Below the pieces are notes generated by a model that made no database searches, was not told where the DNA came from, and saw only the letters and a list, made by a program, of their open reading frames with translations. From Siphonodentalium dalli (Eukaryota; Mollusca; Scaphopoda; Gadilida; Siphonodentaliidae), in contig CP136067.1 of the NCBI GenBank assembly GCA_032622095.1, positions 80,938,705 to 81,002,704 on the forward strand: a stretch of DNA of 64,000 bases, read 5' to 3'. Every line of letters starts with the position of its first letter. Within the stretch, counting starts at the first letter, position 1. The position numbers and the translations under genes are program-made. Positions 40,359 to 53,160 of the stretch are shown here, in pieces.

Positions 40359-41019
40359 GTGGAGAAGGATTCCTTTCTATTTGGAGGGAAATGATCGGAC
40401 AATAAGTTCAAAAAACGAACTTATTATCTGAACATTTTCGAAGGCATATCTACTCGTCAGTAAGTATTTAGTAAAGGAAGGGTTAAATATGTTTTCATGG
40501 TATATCGTTCCAGGTCATTTTTTACGAAACCAATTTGACTTTTTTTTTAAAGATGGTGATATTTAAAATAACACATATTAAATGAGAACTACCATACGAA
40601 AGCCACTATCGTGTTTGATTTTGAATTTCCAACCCACGTATTTCATATAGGTTCAATGTTTTAGAGGAACAGCAATAATTAAATTATTCTATTATTTATT
40701 TTAATAACAAAATAAAATTGTTGGTATATAGTGCATATATAGGTCTAGTTTATAACGAATTGGTTCGTACATAGCCTAATGATTTTGTGGCGTCACCAAT
40801 TATTAACGCCACCGGTGTATACTGTTCTACAAATTTTAGAAATCTGTGGTCCCATGGGGATTTTATAAATAGATAATTGTTCTTTCCGGTTATTTTGGGA
40901 CGCGTTAAAGTTGTACTGCGACCCCGAGTCCGGTAAAAGCTGTAGTTGGAATGTCCAAGTTCGTGAAAGTTCTACTGACTATGCGATGATTTGAGAAGCT
41001 TTATTGTTTTAGGATATTG

Positions 41020-41460
41020 TAGGAAGGCTAATCTGGCCGTGTCAAATTGAGCTATAGCGATGGGATATCTCGCAGGACAACACATTTCGGGTTTTCGTGG
41101 GGGTGTATTCGCTGGATGTCTTATAGTTGCAGTGTGTAACTATTATGACCGCGTTAATTGCGTTCGATGTTTAGGTATGAACAATGGCTGGGCCATGCAC
41201 ACTTGAAGATTTTATGGCGGAAACACAATTTTTGATACGCATTTAGAAGCTTTCTGGTTTGGTGAATGAAAAACCTGCAGTAATAAGCCGTAGTTTTTTT
41301 GTAATAATTTGAAGGATTAGTTGTTTTACCGGAATTCTGAGGCGGTGCATTAATGTAACCAATATATTTTATATTATAATTTATATTTATGGCTAATAAT
41401 ATGATCTTGGGGGCGTTACCATTTCTGACTATGGTTTTCTTGTTAACTGATGCATTGTAT
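41020..41460 (-). repeat. Dispersed repeat family A, long copy
   Basis: Inverted relative to 32275-32640; the best-preserved copy, ending in GACTATGGTTTTCTTG. Confidence 0.75.
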
Positions 41461-43257
41461 AATGTTTCCGGCACAGGTGTCGTAATCGGCAGAGGCCAGC
41501 CCAAACTCTCGTGACCATCAGCAACAACCACCATGGATGGCCACGCCGATCTCAGGAAAAATATTCTATTTACGGTTATCAAAACATCTTTAAAATCATT
41601 TGTTTTCGATAGATGAGGGCACGTAGGCCTATAAAGAACTTCTAACGGTCTCCTGCATCAAATTACCCGACCCTCTTGTTCGGAAGCGGAAAGTTTTCTA
41701 TAAAACTCGAAACTTTTCAATTGCACAATGTATCTAGGACGTTTTAATTCAATGGATAAAGCTACATGTCGACGTTGTTTGTCGAGTTTCGTTGAAATTG
41801 ACATGATGACATTTTATGGATCACATGAACAGTGTCAAAAAATATAGTGGTTAATTTCAGTAAAATACAAGCTCACCTCTCGACAACAAACAACTATATT
41901 ATTGGAGTACAGGAGTAGATTAGTAAAATAATTGTTCACTTCATGACTAAAGCATGAAATTTTGCACACATGTAAATATTCACATACCAATTGATATTAG
42001 ATATGGAGCCACGCTGAAATTTCACGTTAACCCCTCTTTTAAGGGTTTTTCCAAATTTAAACAGCGTTTCTGGATTATATAATTTATTAAATGTCACAAT
42101 TAATCTTACCCTGGAATTTGCGATTTTAAATTAGGCATATACAGTAAGTATAACTCTGTGAGATATAGTGGCACATGTTTAGGGCGAAATTGGATCTCCA
42201 TGTTCAAGATGACCGTCAAAATGGCAACCGTAAGTGTAAAATTTGACGCTTTTCACTAATATCTTCTTGACCAGTTTCCTCTGTATGGAACCGGTTCGGA
42301 AATGTAACTTTATTTTGTATTACTCATGTTAACTGATCATCGGAGCAATGAAATGTGCCATTCTTGTGATCCCAGCCCGTTCAGATCCCTCAATAATTCG
42401 ATTTTACAGAACGCGGTATGAAATTTCACCAAAAATCACCATTGTGAATCTAGTCATATTTCAAGAAGAAGTGAGCAGAAATGTGCAAAGTAAGTGAGGC
42501 ATACCATTACTCATGAATATTTCAATTCAATGGAACCAAAATGGCGGCCAAAATATGGAAAATGGTAAATATTGTCCCAGCGTGCCATGTAATCGCATAA
42601 AAGTTGTGGATGGTGAATAAAGTTGGCTTTTCTGTCATATTTACATTGAATACTAACATTTATGATGCACCTTGGATAAGTGTTACCATTTAATTATCAA
42701 AATTATTGGAATTTTGTCTCCCAAAATCAGCAAAAAATCACTTTTCATGTTTTCATGTCTTTCAAGCAAAATGGAACTATCTTTGGTGATTATTGTTTTG
42801 ATCCATCTTAAATGCGTCCCACTGATGTGTTTTTAGAAAAATGTACTCAAGCTGGCTTGCAAAATGTCCACAAAATTTGATATAAAAGTTGATATTTTCT
42901 AATGTAACCCGGCCATTATTCTCTGCTCTTCTGTAAAGGTAAGCACATTGTGATTAACTTGGTTATTAAACGTGTTACTTAATCAACTGACAACTATATG
43001 TTCTATTCTGGTTATCCAAGAACTTTATGCGGAACGACAATTTCATTTTATATCATGCAGTACATGTATGTAATTTTACCGAAAACTTTTGAGATTCTGG
43101 TCATGATTTTGAACGGAAATGAGCTCAATTCTGAAACTGAGCTGAGAGGGGCATGGTATGTGCCTACTTGACTTGAAACATATTTTATTTGCAAAATATA
43201 CAAAACGGATTGGGGCACAAGTTTTTGCAACTTATGAAGCCCCTCTCCTAATACAAT
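41461..43257. other. No gene seen
   Basis: AT-rich sequence. A few segments of the ATGGCGGCCAAAAT type, frequent in invertebrate repeats, occur near 42540, but no element borders were found. Confidence 0.4.
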
Positions 43258-43545
43258 AGATTATAATTGGAGACGCCCCGGTAAATTTTACTCATACTAT
43301 TGCAATACTGAACACTTCAAACAGTCTTTTTTTCCAGCGATGGTGTTAGAATGGAATAAGCTTCCCAAAGTAATCACCGATGCTGATCAATCTTCTACCT
43401 TTAAAACCAACTTGTATCATATAGATCCCACAATCAGCCCCCCCCCCCCCCTCTACATTTCTATGCTGGACGCAGAAAATACAACATTTTTCATTGTCGC
43501 ATACGTAATTTTTGCAGTGAACTCCGATGTGATATGTTGTAACAC
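43258..43545 (+). pseudogene. Inverted duplicate of part of the neighbouring LINE
   Basis: Plus-strand coding (EWNKLPKVITDADQSS and TFFIVAYVIFAVNSDV) is almost identical to minus-strand 44190-44455 of the LINE to its right. A poly-C run has expanded at 43438-43450. The duplicate is separated from its source by about 0.65 kb, forming a large inverted repeat. Confidence 0.85.
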
Positions 43546-43929
43546 ACATGTGCTCAAGATGACGGTACAAACTTATTTACATGGTGAGATGTTATGGGAG
43601 ATATAGTGTGTAGCGCCTTCCAGAGATGATCCAACATGAGATTGCTTCTTATCTGTGAGAAAATTTGTATTTGAAGAATGTCACTACTTTATTAATGTTG
43701 GAATGATTGACAAGTGCCAATATATTATCTATTCTTAGTACTTTTATGTTGGTTGTAAAATATAATGGTACACTTGATTCGTTCTCTATTTTGTTATTGT
43801 TGTGCTCTGGAAGGCAATACAGATGATAAATCAGAATGAGATGTTTGAATGGGAGGTTTGTCCACTTGTGAGGTAAAAGTTGAAATTCCGGAAGCAAGTA
43901 TAGATTCGCAAATAAGATAAATATAATCA

Positions 43930-45716
43930 TTAGGGGTCAAAACGCTTAGTCGCTGCAATATATTGCTGTGTGATGGAAAATAGTTTCACATTTTGTTGGG
44001 ACGAGAGATAAGGTATTCCACACATGAGTTCTGAAATATGGCTTACTTTGAGATTTTCGCGGGCTAGTTTCTCGAAGAGAACTGAGCGCTCACGTTGGTA
44101 CAATGGGCACATGAAGAAATAGTGATAGGCGTCTTCAGATCGATTTCCACATGAGCATGCGGGGCTGCCAGCGATATAATTATTGAACATATCACATCGG
44201 AGTTCACTGCAAAAATTACGTATGCGACAATGAAAAATGTTGTATTTTCTGCGTCCAGCATAGAAATGTAGAGGGGGCTGATTGTGGGATCTATATGATA
44301 CAAGTTGGTTTTAAAGGTAGAAGATTGATCAGCATCGGTGATTACTTTGGGAAGCTTAATCCATTCTAACACCATCGCTGGGAAAAAAGACTGTTTGAAG
44401 TGTTCAGTATTGCAATAGTATGAGTAAAATTTACCGGGGTGTCTCCAATTATAATCTGCAACCTCGTGTGATCTGGGGGGAAGTGTGTTGGCTAGATAAG
44501 AGGGGGCTATATTATTGATTATTTTATAGAGTGCCTGCAGTTTATGTAGTTGACGTCGTTTATTGAGTGATGGCCATCCGACCTCCTGTAATACCGTGTT
44601 GTCCGAAGCAGAACGGGTGATACCACTGACTATCCGTCCAGCGTCGACATGAAGCCAGTCAAGCTTCTCTAACATATAATTTGAGGCATTGTCCCAGACG
44701 GCGTCTGAATAATCAAATAAGGGTAAAATATATGTTTTGTAAATAATTTCAATGGTTTTCCGGTTGAGTTGATAATTAATCCGTCGGAGTTGAGACAGAC
44801 GTGAGGCAATTCTTTTGACAGACCCTTCAATGTGTGCGTTCCATTTGAGATTTGATTGGAGTTCCAGACCTAAGTGTATATGCTTGTCCACGAAGTTGAT
44901 TGAATTTCCTACGAAATTGAGGTTTGGTTTCACTGTTGAGGGCGCAGCTAATGAAAAGGACATGCCAACTGTTTTAGTTGGGTTGAAACTGACCAACCAG
45001 TTTAGGGACCACGCTGTAATTTTGTCTAAATCGCTGTTCATAGTATGTTCAAGTATATTAATATCAAAGTGACTGTTCGTGAGGCAAGTATCGTCGGCAC
45101 ACATTCTCGTTATTGATTCAATACCGTCGGCTAAATCATTTATATAGACTAAGAACAAAAACGCCCCAGGATATACTCTTGTGGAACTCCCGCTGGGATG
45201 ACCTCGTATTTTAAAAATGTGTCATTGATTAGGACCCTCTGCATCCGATTTTCTAGGTAGTTTTCTATCCAATTTAAAATATTTCCTTCTAATCCATACG
45301 CATTTAATTTGTGTATCAGTTCCCTGTGCCAAACCCTCTCAAAGGCTTTGGAAATATCACAGAATATAGAACATGTAAGTAGTCCTTTGTCAAGGGATTG
45401 GCACAGGTTGTGATATAGGTCTAATAGTTGGTATGTTGTACTATGACCTGTGAGAAATCCTGACTGATGGAAGTATAAAAGTTCATTTTCAATGAAAAAT
45501 TTACTAATCTGTTTCAAAACCACTTTCTCAAAAACTTTAGCCACACATGGTAGAAGGGAAATTGGTCGGTAATTTTTGGCTTCCGCTTGATCATCTTTTT
45601 TGAAAATCGGGATCACGTTTGCTGCTTTCCAGGACTCTGGGAATTTCTCTGAGTTGATAGATTTCCTGAATAGAAGGACGAGTGGGTGAGCTATTGATTT
45701 TGCTATTTGATGTGCC
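43930..45716 (-). pseudogene. CR1-like LINE ORF2 remnant with near-intact RT
   Basis: Minus-strand translation gives IPIFKKDD, NYRPISLLP, FCDISKAFERVWH, EVIPAGVPQ, FLVYINDLADGI, MCADDTCL (the catalytic YADD box altered to CADD) and the C-terminal segments SYCNTEHFKQSFFPAMVLEW and CSCGNRSEDAYHYFFMCPLY (zinc-ribbon end). Frameshifts lie near 45155 (just after GVPQ) and near 44190, so it is inactive, but the long frames indicate recent decay. Confidence 0.85.
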
Positions 45717-46159
45717 TACTCTGGCCTAATAACATGTGGAGCCATTATATGTAAGTGTGTGTCAGACCAAGTATCACGTCTATCGGGATAGGCATCCCCA
45801 CACCTAGCACAATAGAATGACAGAAATAGTCAGCGTAATGCACTGGAAGGTGGACCAGAAGGCCTTTTAGAAAGTCAAACAAGGAGAATCATGAAAAACT
45901 GCTTTTAATAACATCCAATGTTGTGCTATTGGCATCAAGATTGCTTGACTAATGTCGGGAAAATCGTTTCCTCCTTTTTTGAATATAAAAGGTCACCAAG
46001 ATGAACTCTCTGACATTACCTCCCAATCGATTAACATATACCTGAGGTTTTTTTTACGGAAATTGATAGCCACCAAAGGTCTAACTGTACAACTCACCCA
46101 TGACCATATATATACGCAGTGTTAGTAAAAAAAAGCCATGTTATGTTACAGTACAGTAC
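45717..46159. other. No gene seen
   Basis: AT-rich spacer between the LINE and the MITE; no repeat noticed. Confidence 0.4.
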
Positions 46160-46372
46160 GCGAAGAGAGTGCGATAAGCGAAACACTCGACAACAGATCC
46201 CAATGGGTGAACTTCGGTTAAAACTGTAACATGTTTTTTCACAACTTACCGCAATAGCGCTCGCTAATCTTCGCCTCTCAATATTTCGGTGTTGAATGGA
46301 TCACAGTGAATCAATCGCCCCCAAAAAATTGCTCCGGTGTTGAGTGTTTTGCTTATCGCTCACTCTTTACGT
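46160..46372. mobile_element. MITE-like element with ~34-bp imperfect inverted repeats
   Basis: Left end GAAGAGAGTGCGATAAGCGA and right end TTGCTTATCGCTCACTCTTT are inverted copies with a few mismatches. No target duplication was identified. Confidence 0.6.
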
Positions 46373-46754
46373 GATGTATGTATAAAAATCGCTCAGCTCG
46401 CACAATTTTGTTTTGTGTATAATATCCTATTCATATTGTCGTTATACTATGCTATTAGAATATTCTTGATGATATTTTCATAATTTGGTAACTTTAATCT
46501 CCAAAGTATAATCTACAACCAAAGCCATCCGTGCCTTTGAGCAGAATTGGAAGAACCAAGGTTTTGAACTGGTGGGATATGATTTCTGCTGGCGTAGCCA
46601 GAGTAGAGATTAATGGCATGATATATGTCATAGTCGATGGCTCGGTCCTTCTGTCGGTATAATTGCATATTAAAAACCCGAAGTTCGCCGCCATGTTTTT
46701 GGCGAATTTCAAACGTATCAACACGGTGTTGACTCTCCACGCTTGGATAGTTAA

Positions 46755-47234
46755 AGGTACTCAATCCGAACAGAGGGTCCCCATCTCAACAGATTACAAC
46801 AACAACAATCCGATCAGAGGGTCCTATATTACTATTTCTTTGGCTTTGGGGGTACAACATATTTGATTCGAGTCGAGGAACCCATCAAACAAAGCTCAGA
46901 GTTATTAGATATTGATTTTTGAAATTTGTTATTTACTCGAGATGAGTACTAATAATTGCCTTCAACTGTCGTAATCTGCTCTGGATGTGTACTCCAAAAT
47001 CTATTCAAACAGACAAGGATGGATAACTCTAAAATCAAGTGGTAATAACAGCGCAATTTTGACTGAGTTCTGGGCCAGATAATATTCCCGATAATGAAAA
47101 ATAATAGATTTCTAAAATCGATATCTAACAAATCTGAGCTTTGATGGGTGACTTCCTCGACTCGAATCAAATATTTTTGACCCCCGAAGCCATTGAAATA
47201 GTAATTGAGAGGAGTTTTATCGGATTGAGTACCT
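46755..47234. mobile_element. TTAA MITE with long inverted arms, 480 bp
   Basis: TTAA at 46751-46754 and 47235-47238; ends AGGTACTCAATCCGA and its complement. The arms stay similar for about 190 bp (TTGATTCGAGTCGAGGAA inside the left arm and its complement inside the right). Confidence 0.88.
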
Positions 47235-47238
47235 TTAA

Positions 47239-49149
47239 AAGCTAAACTTTAAAGTCGAAGCATGATAACTATTCAAATATATCGTATATATCTAAATTCA
47301 ATCGCCGCCATGCATGTATCGTAACTTATTGGATTACATGCATGTGCCATATATTATCCAGGGAAAGCATGATAGATGTGGGAATGTATACGGCACTTTT
47401 AAGTTTCCAAGTATAACTTCTTATGATACATCCAACAAAATGTAGAACTAGATGTTGTTTTGATGCCAAAATATATAAATACAAGTTTGGTGGATATCGG
47501 CGACAAAATAATTTGTTATCATTTCTGTCGCCTATCATCAGTTGGTATCTTTGAACCACATACGAATTCCCACATCATGGAGAAACTATATATAACTTTG
47601 GTGGAAATCGGCGACAAAAATATTTGCCATCGAAATTGGCGTATCACAACTTTTCCATCCCTTACTCCGACAGCGTCATTTATGAATTGTTTAAGGGTGA
47701 GACGCACATTTTGCATACATCCAGCCAAAAATGGCAAGAGATTTTCTGGTGAATAATCGTGAATTTCACAAATCATTCATTATCTTCATTGTATATAGAA
47801 TCTGAGCAATTACGAGACGACAAAGCAATGGATTTTAATAAATTTCAGAGGTTGAAATTATTACATTCTTTTTTTGTCCCTTTCGGTTCCAAGAACTGCT
47901 AGAATGATTAAATATTTCACACAATCACCAAATAGCTTATTATCTTCGCTCCACGAGGGGAGGCTTCATTTGTATCATAATGTTGAGTTAGATTTTTAAT
48001 TGCATAATATAGCATCATGCCCCCATATATTATAATAAAAAATAAAATTAAAATAATATACAAATCACAAATATTTCAGCACAATGAAAACAAATGTTGA
48101 TATGCAGTGTGGTCCACTCAAGCAGGGATCAATCAACTTGAATTAGACCGGAGTATTAAGAGGTATGGTGGTCAGCTTTAACTTGGTTATGAACCCATGA
48201 CCCAGAACTCATCTCAGCCCAATTTTTCATTGATCAACAGTCATAACGTGAAAATCCTCAAGTATAGAAAACTATTTGTGGGTGGTTGCCTTTCTAAATA
48301 AAACTAATCGTTAATTTTCACAAATCATGAATAACTAATTCTTCAGATATGATATCATGGATATATGAACTGCACTTTTGAAAACAATATATTACACAAG
48401 TTTTTGGTACCTGAAAACAGTGAATTTTTAAATATTTTCATGCCTCAAAAAGTAAAGTAAACCAGGTTATAATACCCTATGGGTCGATGTACGTTAAATA
48501 TTGTGTCACAATAATCGCTTGTACCCAATTTCACAAAGAAATTCCTGACAGATTTTGAGAAAATCCATTTTTAAATACCAGCATGTTTTGGCAAAACGTG
48601 CGTCTGACTCCTAACATGCACCATTGTCTTCCTCGTAAACTGTTACCCAAGTTAGATCCACTGGGAACCATATAGATGGTCCCACGCTAATGTCTGTATT
48701 GGACAGACAGACATTCGCAAATATTTCCAAGATTTAAAGTTAAGTACATGTATAAGATCCGACAGAATATCTTCTTTATATGCCTCGTGCAACCCATGCA
48801 AATAATGTCACGTGAGCTTTACCGCCAAAACTGTTCCCGGTAACGGAAATTTCTTGGTGCCATGAATTGTCATTTGCTTGAATAACGAACTTGTCGCAAG
48901 GGGGTCCATGCATATAGGCACATGGGGCGGATTGCCGTTTGTGACTCTTGCGTGTGCATCATATCATCGTGCAAATAGGTTTATATATGACCTAAATATT
49001 CACATGCATATAGTTTCAAATTGGAATTATTTGTTTCTTAAATAAGCCAACAGTGTGTTATACCCATTATTCCGTCGAATGGCGCGGGCCGCAGTAAAAA
49101 CTCATTACAAAGAGTATGTATCTGGTAAGTCGAGTCGATGAAAAAGGTT
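47239..49149. other. No gene seen
   Basis: A two-copy tandem repeat (unit ~115 bp, with GGCGACAAAA) lies at 47462-47640. Otherwise AT-rich and featureless. Confidence 0.45.
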
Positions 49150-49922
49150 CTTATTCGTATTTAAATTCGCGCAGTACTATTTTTCGCGGACCCGTCGGTA
49201 TGCGAATTTAAAACTGGGTGAAACATATTACGACTCTTGAGTTTAAACTGATTAACCACACGGAAACAAGATATAGGGTTATGTTGATGAGTTACACACA
49301 TTACGAAAGGTTGGTCTCTGAATAGACAATATTACGCATATATGGGTTTCTATTGGCCTATATTTACATTCGGTCAACCAATATTAAAATTTCAAAACCA
49401 CCATTCAATGCCATGCGACGTACACATCATGGTAACGTCGACGATGTTGAAATGCTTGAAAGAAATACACATCTTTTCTAGATTTCATGTGCACGAAAGC
49501 ACGACCCACCCTATATATTCGCCACTCTGGGGTGACATCTTAACGTCATCACAGCCCGCAGCCAAGTGTTTATTTTTCTTAAGTCAGTTCTTTCTCGGTT
49601 CTGGTTTTCTGTTTTCAATTGTTTGCAACGTGTTCAATTCATTGATTTCCATGCAGTCCATAACTATTTCAATATCAGAATAATGATTTGGAGCATATAC
49701 ACATCCATCGTCACAACAAAATGATAACTCATATATTGTCTGCATTATGTAAATCCGATGTGATCGTGTTCAGTATACACATGTATCTTCAGAAACGACT
49801 GAGAACTGAAACTGTCATTAGAACCACGAATTTTACGAAAATATTTCGGTCAGTTTTGAATTGAAGTGCACGAATTCAAAACAAACGAAAAATAGTACTG
49901 CGCGAATTTAAATACGAGTAAG
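49150..49922. mobile_element. MITE with 38-bp inverted repeats
   Basis: Ends start CTTATTCGTATTTAAATTCG and continue to TTTTTCG; the right end is an inverted copy with one mismatch. The 113-codon frame inside has no recognised domain. No target duplication was confirmed. Confidence 0.75.
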
Positions 49923-50399
49923 GGAGATCAAACAAGGCCAATATGGGCTTATTTCGTATGGAAACAGTCCCATATTGGACTTGTTAAAACCACGCTGTAT
50001 GTCCATATATAACGTATATTGTGGTTAAACAGACATGGCCCATTCGGGCTTCCAAATTTTGTCCTCGTAATTTGGAGGCAGGTATAAGATAGGTTGACAA
50101 ATACATGAAATATTGATATGCCGGCTTCACATGCTCTGAAAAATAATTGCCATGTCACTGCCATTTTCGATTTTTGCACATGAGTTAAACAAACGATCTC
50201 TATTTCTACCATATCAAGAATATACTAACACGTAAAGCTCTTTTCTGTTGCATGCATGCCGTGCCAATGGCTGTTTTGGTTTGGGACCCAAACATAGTGT
50301 TCAAATTTGTATTTTTTGTGACTTCAATGCGTCTTTCTGTGACATAGTTATGATGCTCGTAGAAAGGTAGTTCAAGTAATGTATCTACCTATTTCGATA

Positions 50400-50990
50400 A
50401 TCAGGAGTTTAAACGGGAGAACTCTTTGAGACACTACGGGGAAATCACCTACCGTGGTTACAATGGGACATCTATTGATGACTACTGTATATCTAGTGCC
50501 AATATGACAAAGGACATTAATATTCAAAGTAGGCTGTTACAATCAGCAATTATCGGATCATTGCAAGATTTCTGTGCACTTATTATGTCACAAAACGTCA
50601 TAGATCATGAAACATAAGTTACTGCAAATCCCACAGAATGAAAGATGGTGTGTAAAGATGATTTTATAAAATTTCAAACTAAATTGAACCTAGAAGAATA
50701 AAATAGTACATGCTCAATGATTGGTGAAATAAATGACAATATGTCAATTCAGCCAATATTGAAACAATTAAATGACATAGGTCGAAGACTCACTTCGCAA
50801 CTTATTTCAGACATCAAATCTAACCAAAAAAAATATCCAAATCAGTAAAACAAATGAAAATGAAAAGATGGTTTGATACCGACTGCAATTCTAAATATAG
50901 ACACATTAAACTCCAAGTCGAAAACTTGCAAAGGACCCACAAAATAAAACACTTAAAATATCAGTTATGGTAGAGGGAGATAATATAAGA
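50400..50990 (+). pseudogene. Degenerate LINE ORF2 endonuclease end and linker
   Basis: Plus-strand translation shows YNGTSIDDYCISS, typical of the end of a LINE endonuclease, and later KRWFDTDCNSKYRHIKLQ, typical of the linker before RT. Stops break it. Confidence 0.55.
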
Positions 50991-51478
50991 AGCTAGTTCG
51001 CCAAATACAAAGAGCATATCGTAGTAATTGATTGGTTGGGGGGTTAACGTCGTTGTCAGTCGTTAGGCCATATCACGACCAAGAACATAATCATGTATCA
51101 AACAAGATCGTAGGGGAGCAACTGTTTTGATAACTCAGACAGTGTATTAGATTAAAACAATGAGCTATGGTACATATAAAAACACTCAGGAGGAGGAATT
51201 GTTTCCGCTTGGAGTCAGGATTATAAATTCAAGAACTGACTGGTGTGAACGCATCATCTAAAATGCTAAAATTTATTATAAGAATACAGAATAATAGCAA
51301 ATAAATAACATGAAATTACCAAGTCTCCATATCAAACTATGTAAAGTAGTGTTTGCCATCGGATTTTCCATTGGCAAGGTATTTATAGTATTAATGTGTC
51401 AAGTTGGCGGTCGAGTGGGTGAGACTGATTGTCATTTTTCACCCAACCTCAAAATCTACAAAAACGGTTTGGTGCCAG

Positions 51479-52576
51479 TTAGAGTTGAACGTGTCTCGCC
51501 AATCGTCGTGTCAAACATCTCAACCTTTCTTTGTGATAGTCGAACCATTCGAGAGATTTTGGCGATTTTTGTTTTGAAGCAACATGAGCAACGTGAATAG
51601 AATGTGTTGTTGTAGCTGCTTCGTCGTTAGTGGAATGTTTTGAATCAACCGGAGTGATCGGTTTGGTCAAATTGTGTTGTTTGCGATATACGAATGATGT
51701 TGGTTTGATTTGTGTCTGTCTGAGTGCTGGCATCAACACACATTTTTGTAGAAACGGAAGCAGAGTATGTGGTTGATTGAATAGATGGTCGAGCACCAAC
51801 TCTTTGCATCGAAATAGGATAGATCTTGCTCAGACTTATACCTTTGAATTTTGAATTCATATAGTCCCATATGAGATATGAACGATCCATTGCAGCATGT
51901 GAACCTTGACAGTTAGAATATTTGTTTGATTGTGTGCAATCCTTATGGTCATGTTCAGAATCAGAACAGATTGTATATATGGTTTCTTGGCTTTTACAAT
52001 GTTCCTGGCCATGACCATATCCCTGACAGTTAACACATCGTAATGAATTTGGAACATAAGTACTTAAATATACCTTCATGTACACAGCATTTAATGCTGG
52101 TGGATGTTCGCACCGATTGAAAGTCATAAGATAACTATTTAAAGGAACGTTTTGTCCATCAACTGTCTTTAGAAATCTACAGACGTCTGTAACTCCCTGT
52201 GGTGCCAACACTGTCAATATATCTGACTCAGAAGAATCATCTATGTCGCGAGTTCGCAACACAGCTCTGCTACTGTTCAATGTCTTGTGTCGAGTAATCA
52301 ACACTGGTCTTTGCGCAATATATGTTATTTGCATAAGAGTGTCAGATTGAATTTTTGTTAACATTCAATCAGAGGAGAGCCACTTAGTGGCCCAGTCCTG
52401 ATTGGTTTGGCAGATTTTAATCGTTCGGCTATACTTTGTAGCGTTTTATTAATGACAAACACAGAAGGTCCCTTGACATTCGGACCAAAACCAAGAACCA
52501 AGTACTGCGAATAGACATCAGCATCAGTGGAAATTAGCGAGTTATCGGTCTTACGTTTTTTTTTTTGAGTTGCCAT
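51479..52576 (-). pseudogene. LINE ORF1 (Jockey-type, CCHC) remnant
   Basis: Starts with a basic MATQKKKRK and ends with Thr/Gln-rich sequence. The RNA-binding part contains PNSLRCVNCQGYGHGQEHC, a second C-x2-S...C motif and KYSNCQGSHAAMDRS: the three knuckle motifs of Jockey/I-type ORF1, with some cysteines lost. A frameshift near 52360 separates the first 72 codons. Confidence 0.8.
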
Positions 52577-53160
52577 ATAAAAAAAAGAAATAATAATCTA
52601 GCCCAGCAGCCGCTTCGGACTACCCTTCGAATTATGGTCGGTCCAAAGACTGGCACATAGATGAAGCGGTGACCCGTTTATCCACTGCATTTTGCAGCAT
52701 ACCGGTACCTCACCACAGTGAGGTAGGTGTGAACATTACAAGATTGAAACATTTAACAGTCACGAAGATGAAATGCAAAGAGACATGACATGAAAGAAAC
52801 AACATACAAAAACAACAGAACACACAACTAGACACTAGGAACATAATACAACGATAACATAAATTTAATCTGAAACATGGTAGAGATGCGTGACTAGCCG
52901 ATTGATTGAGCCTGGTCATCTCACTCGTCCGTCTTGAAGAGATGTAGGGCCAAAGAGGACCATGAACTAAACCGTATCCGCATATCTATGTCTCACGTGA
53001 TATGGCCGCCCTAGTACATGTACCTCCATGACTCCCACACCTCGCGGGATGCAACACGGGACAAACAGGGTGCCATGTTAGGGGATTCTTACACCTCGTA
53101 GAGGGGCGGTAGGTATATGCTACCCCGGTCACACACGGAACAGTGTTTGTGGTCTCCCTG
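52577..53160 (-). other. Probable 5' UTR of the LINE with ORF1 at 52576
   Basis: GC-richer sequence upstream of ORF1 (minus strand) without frames; likely the untranslated leader and promoter. Confidence 0.4.
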
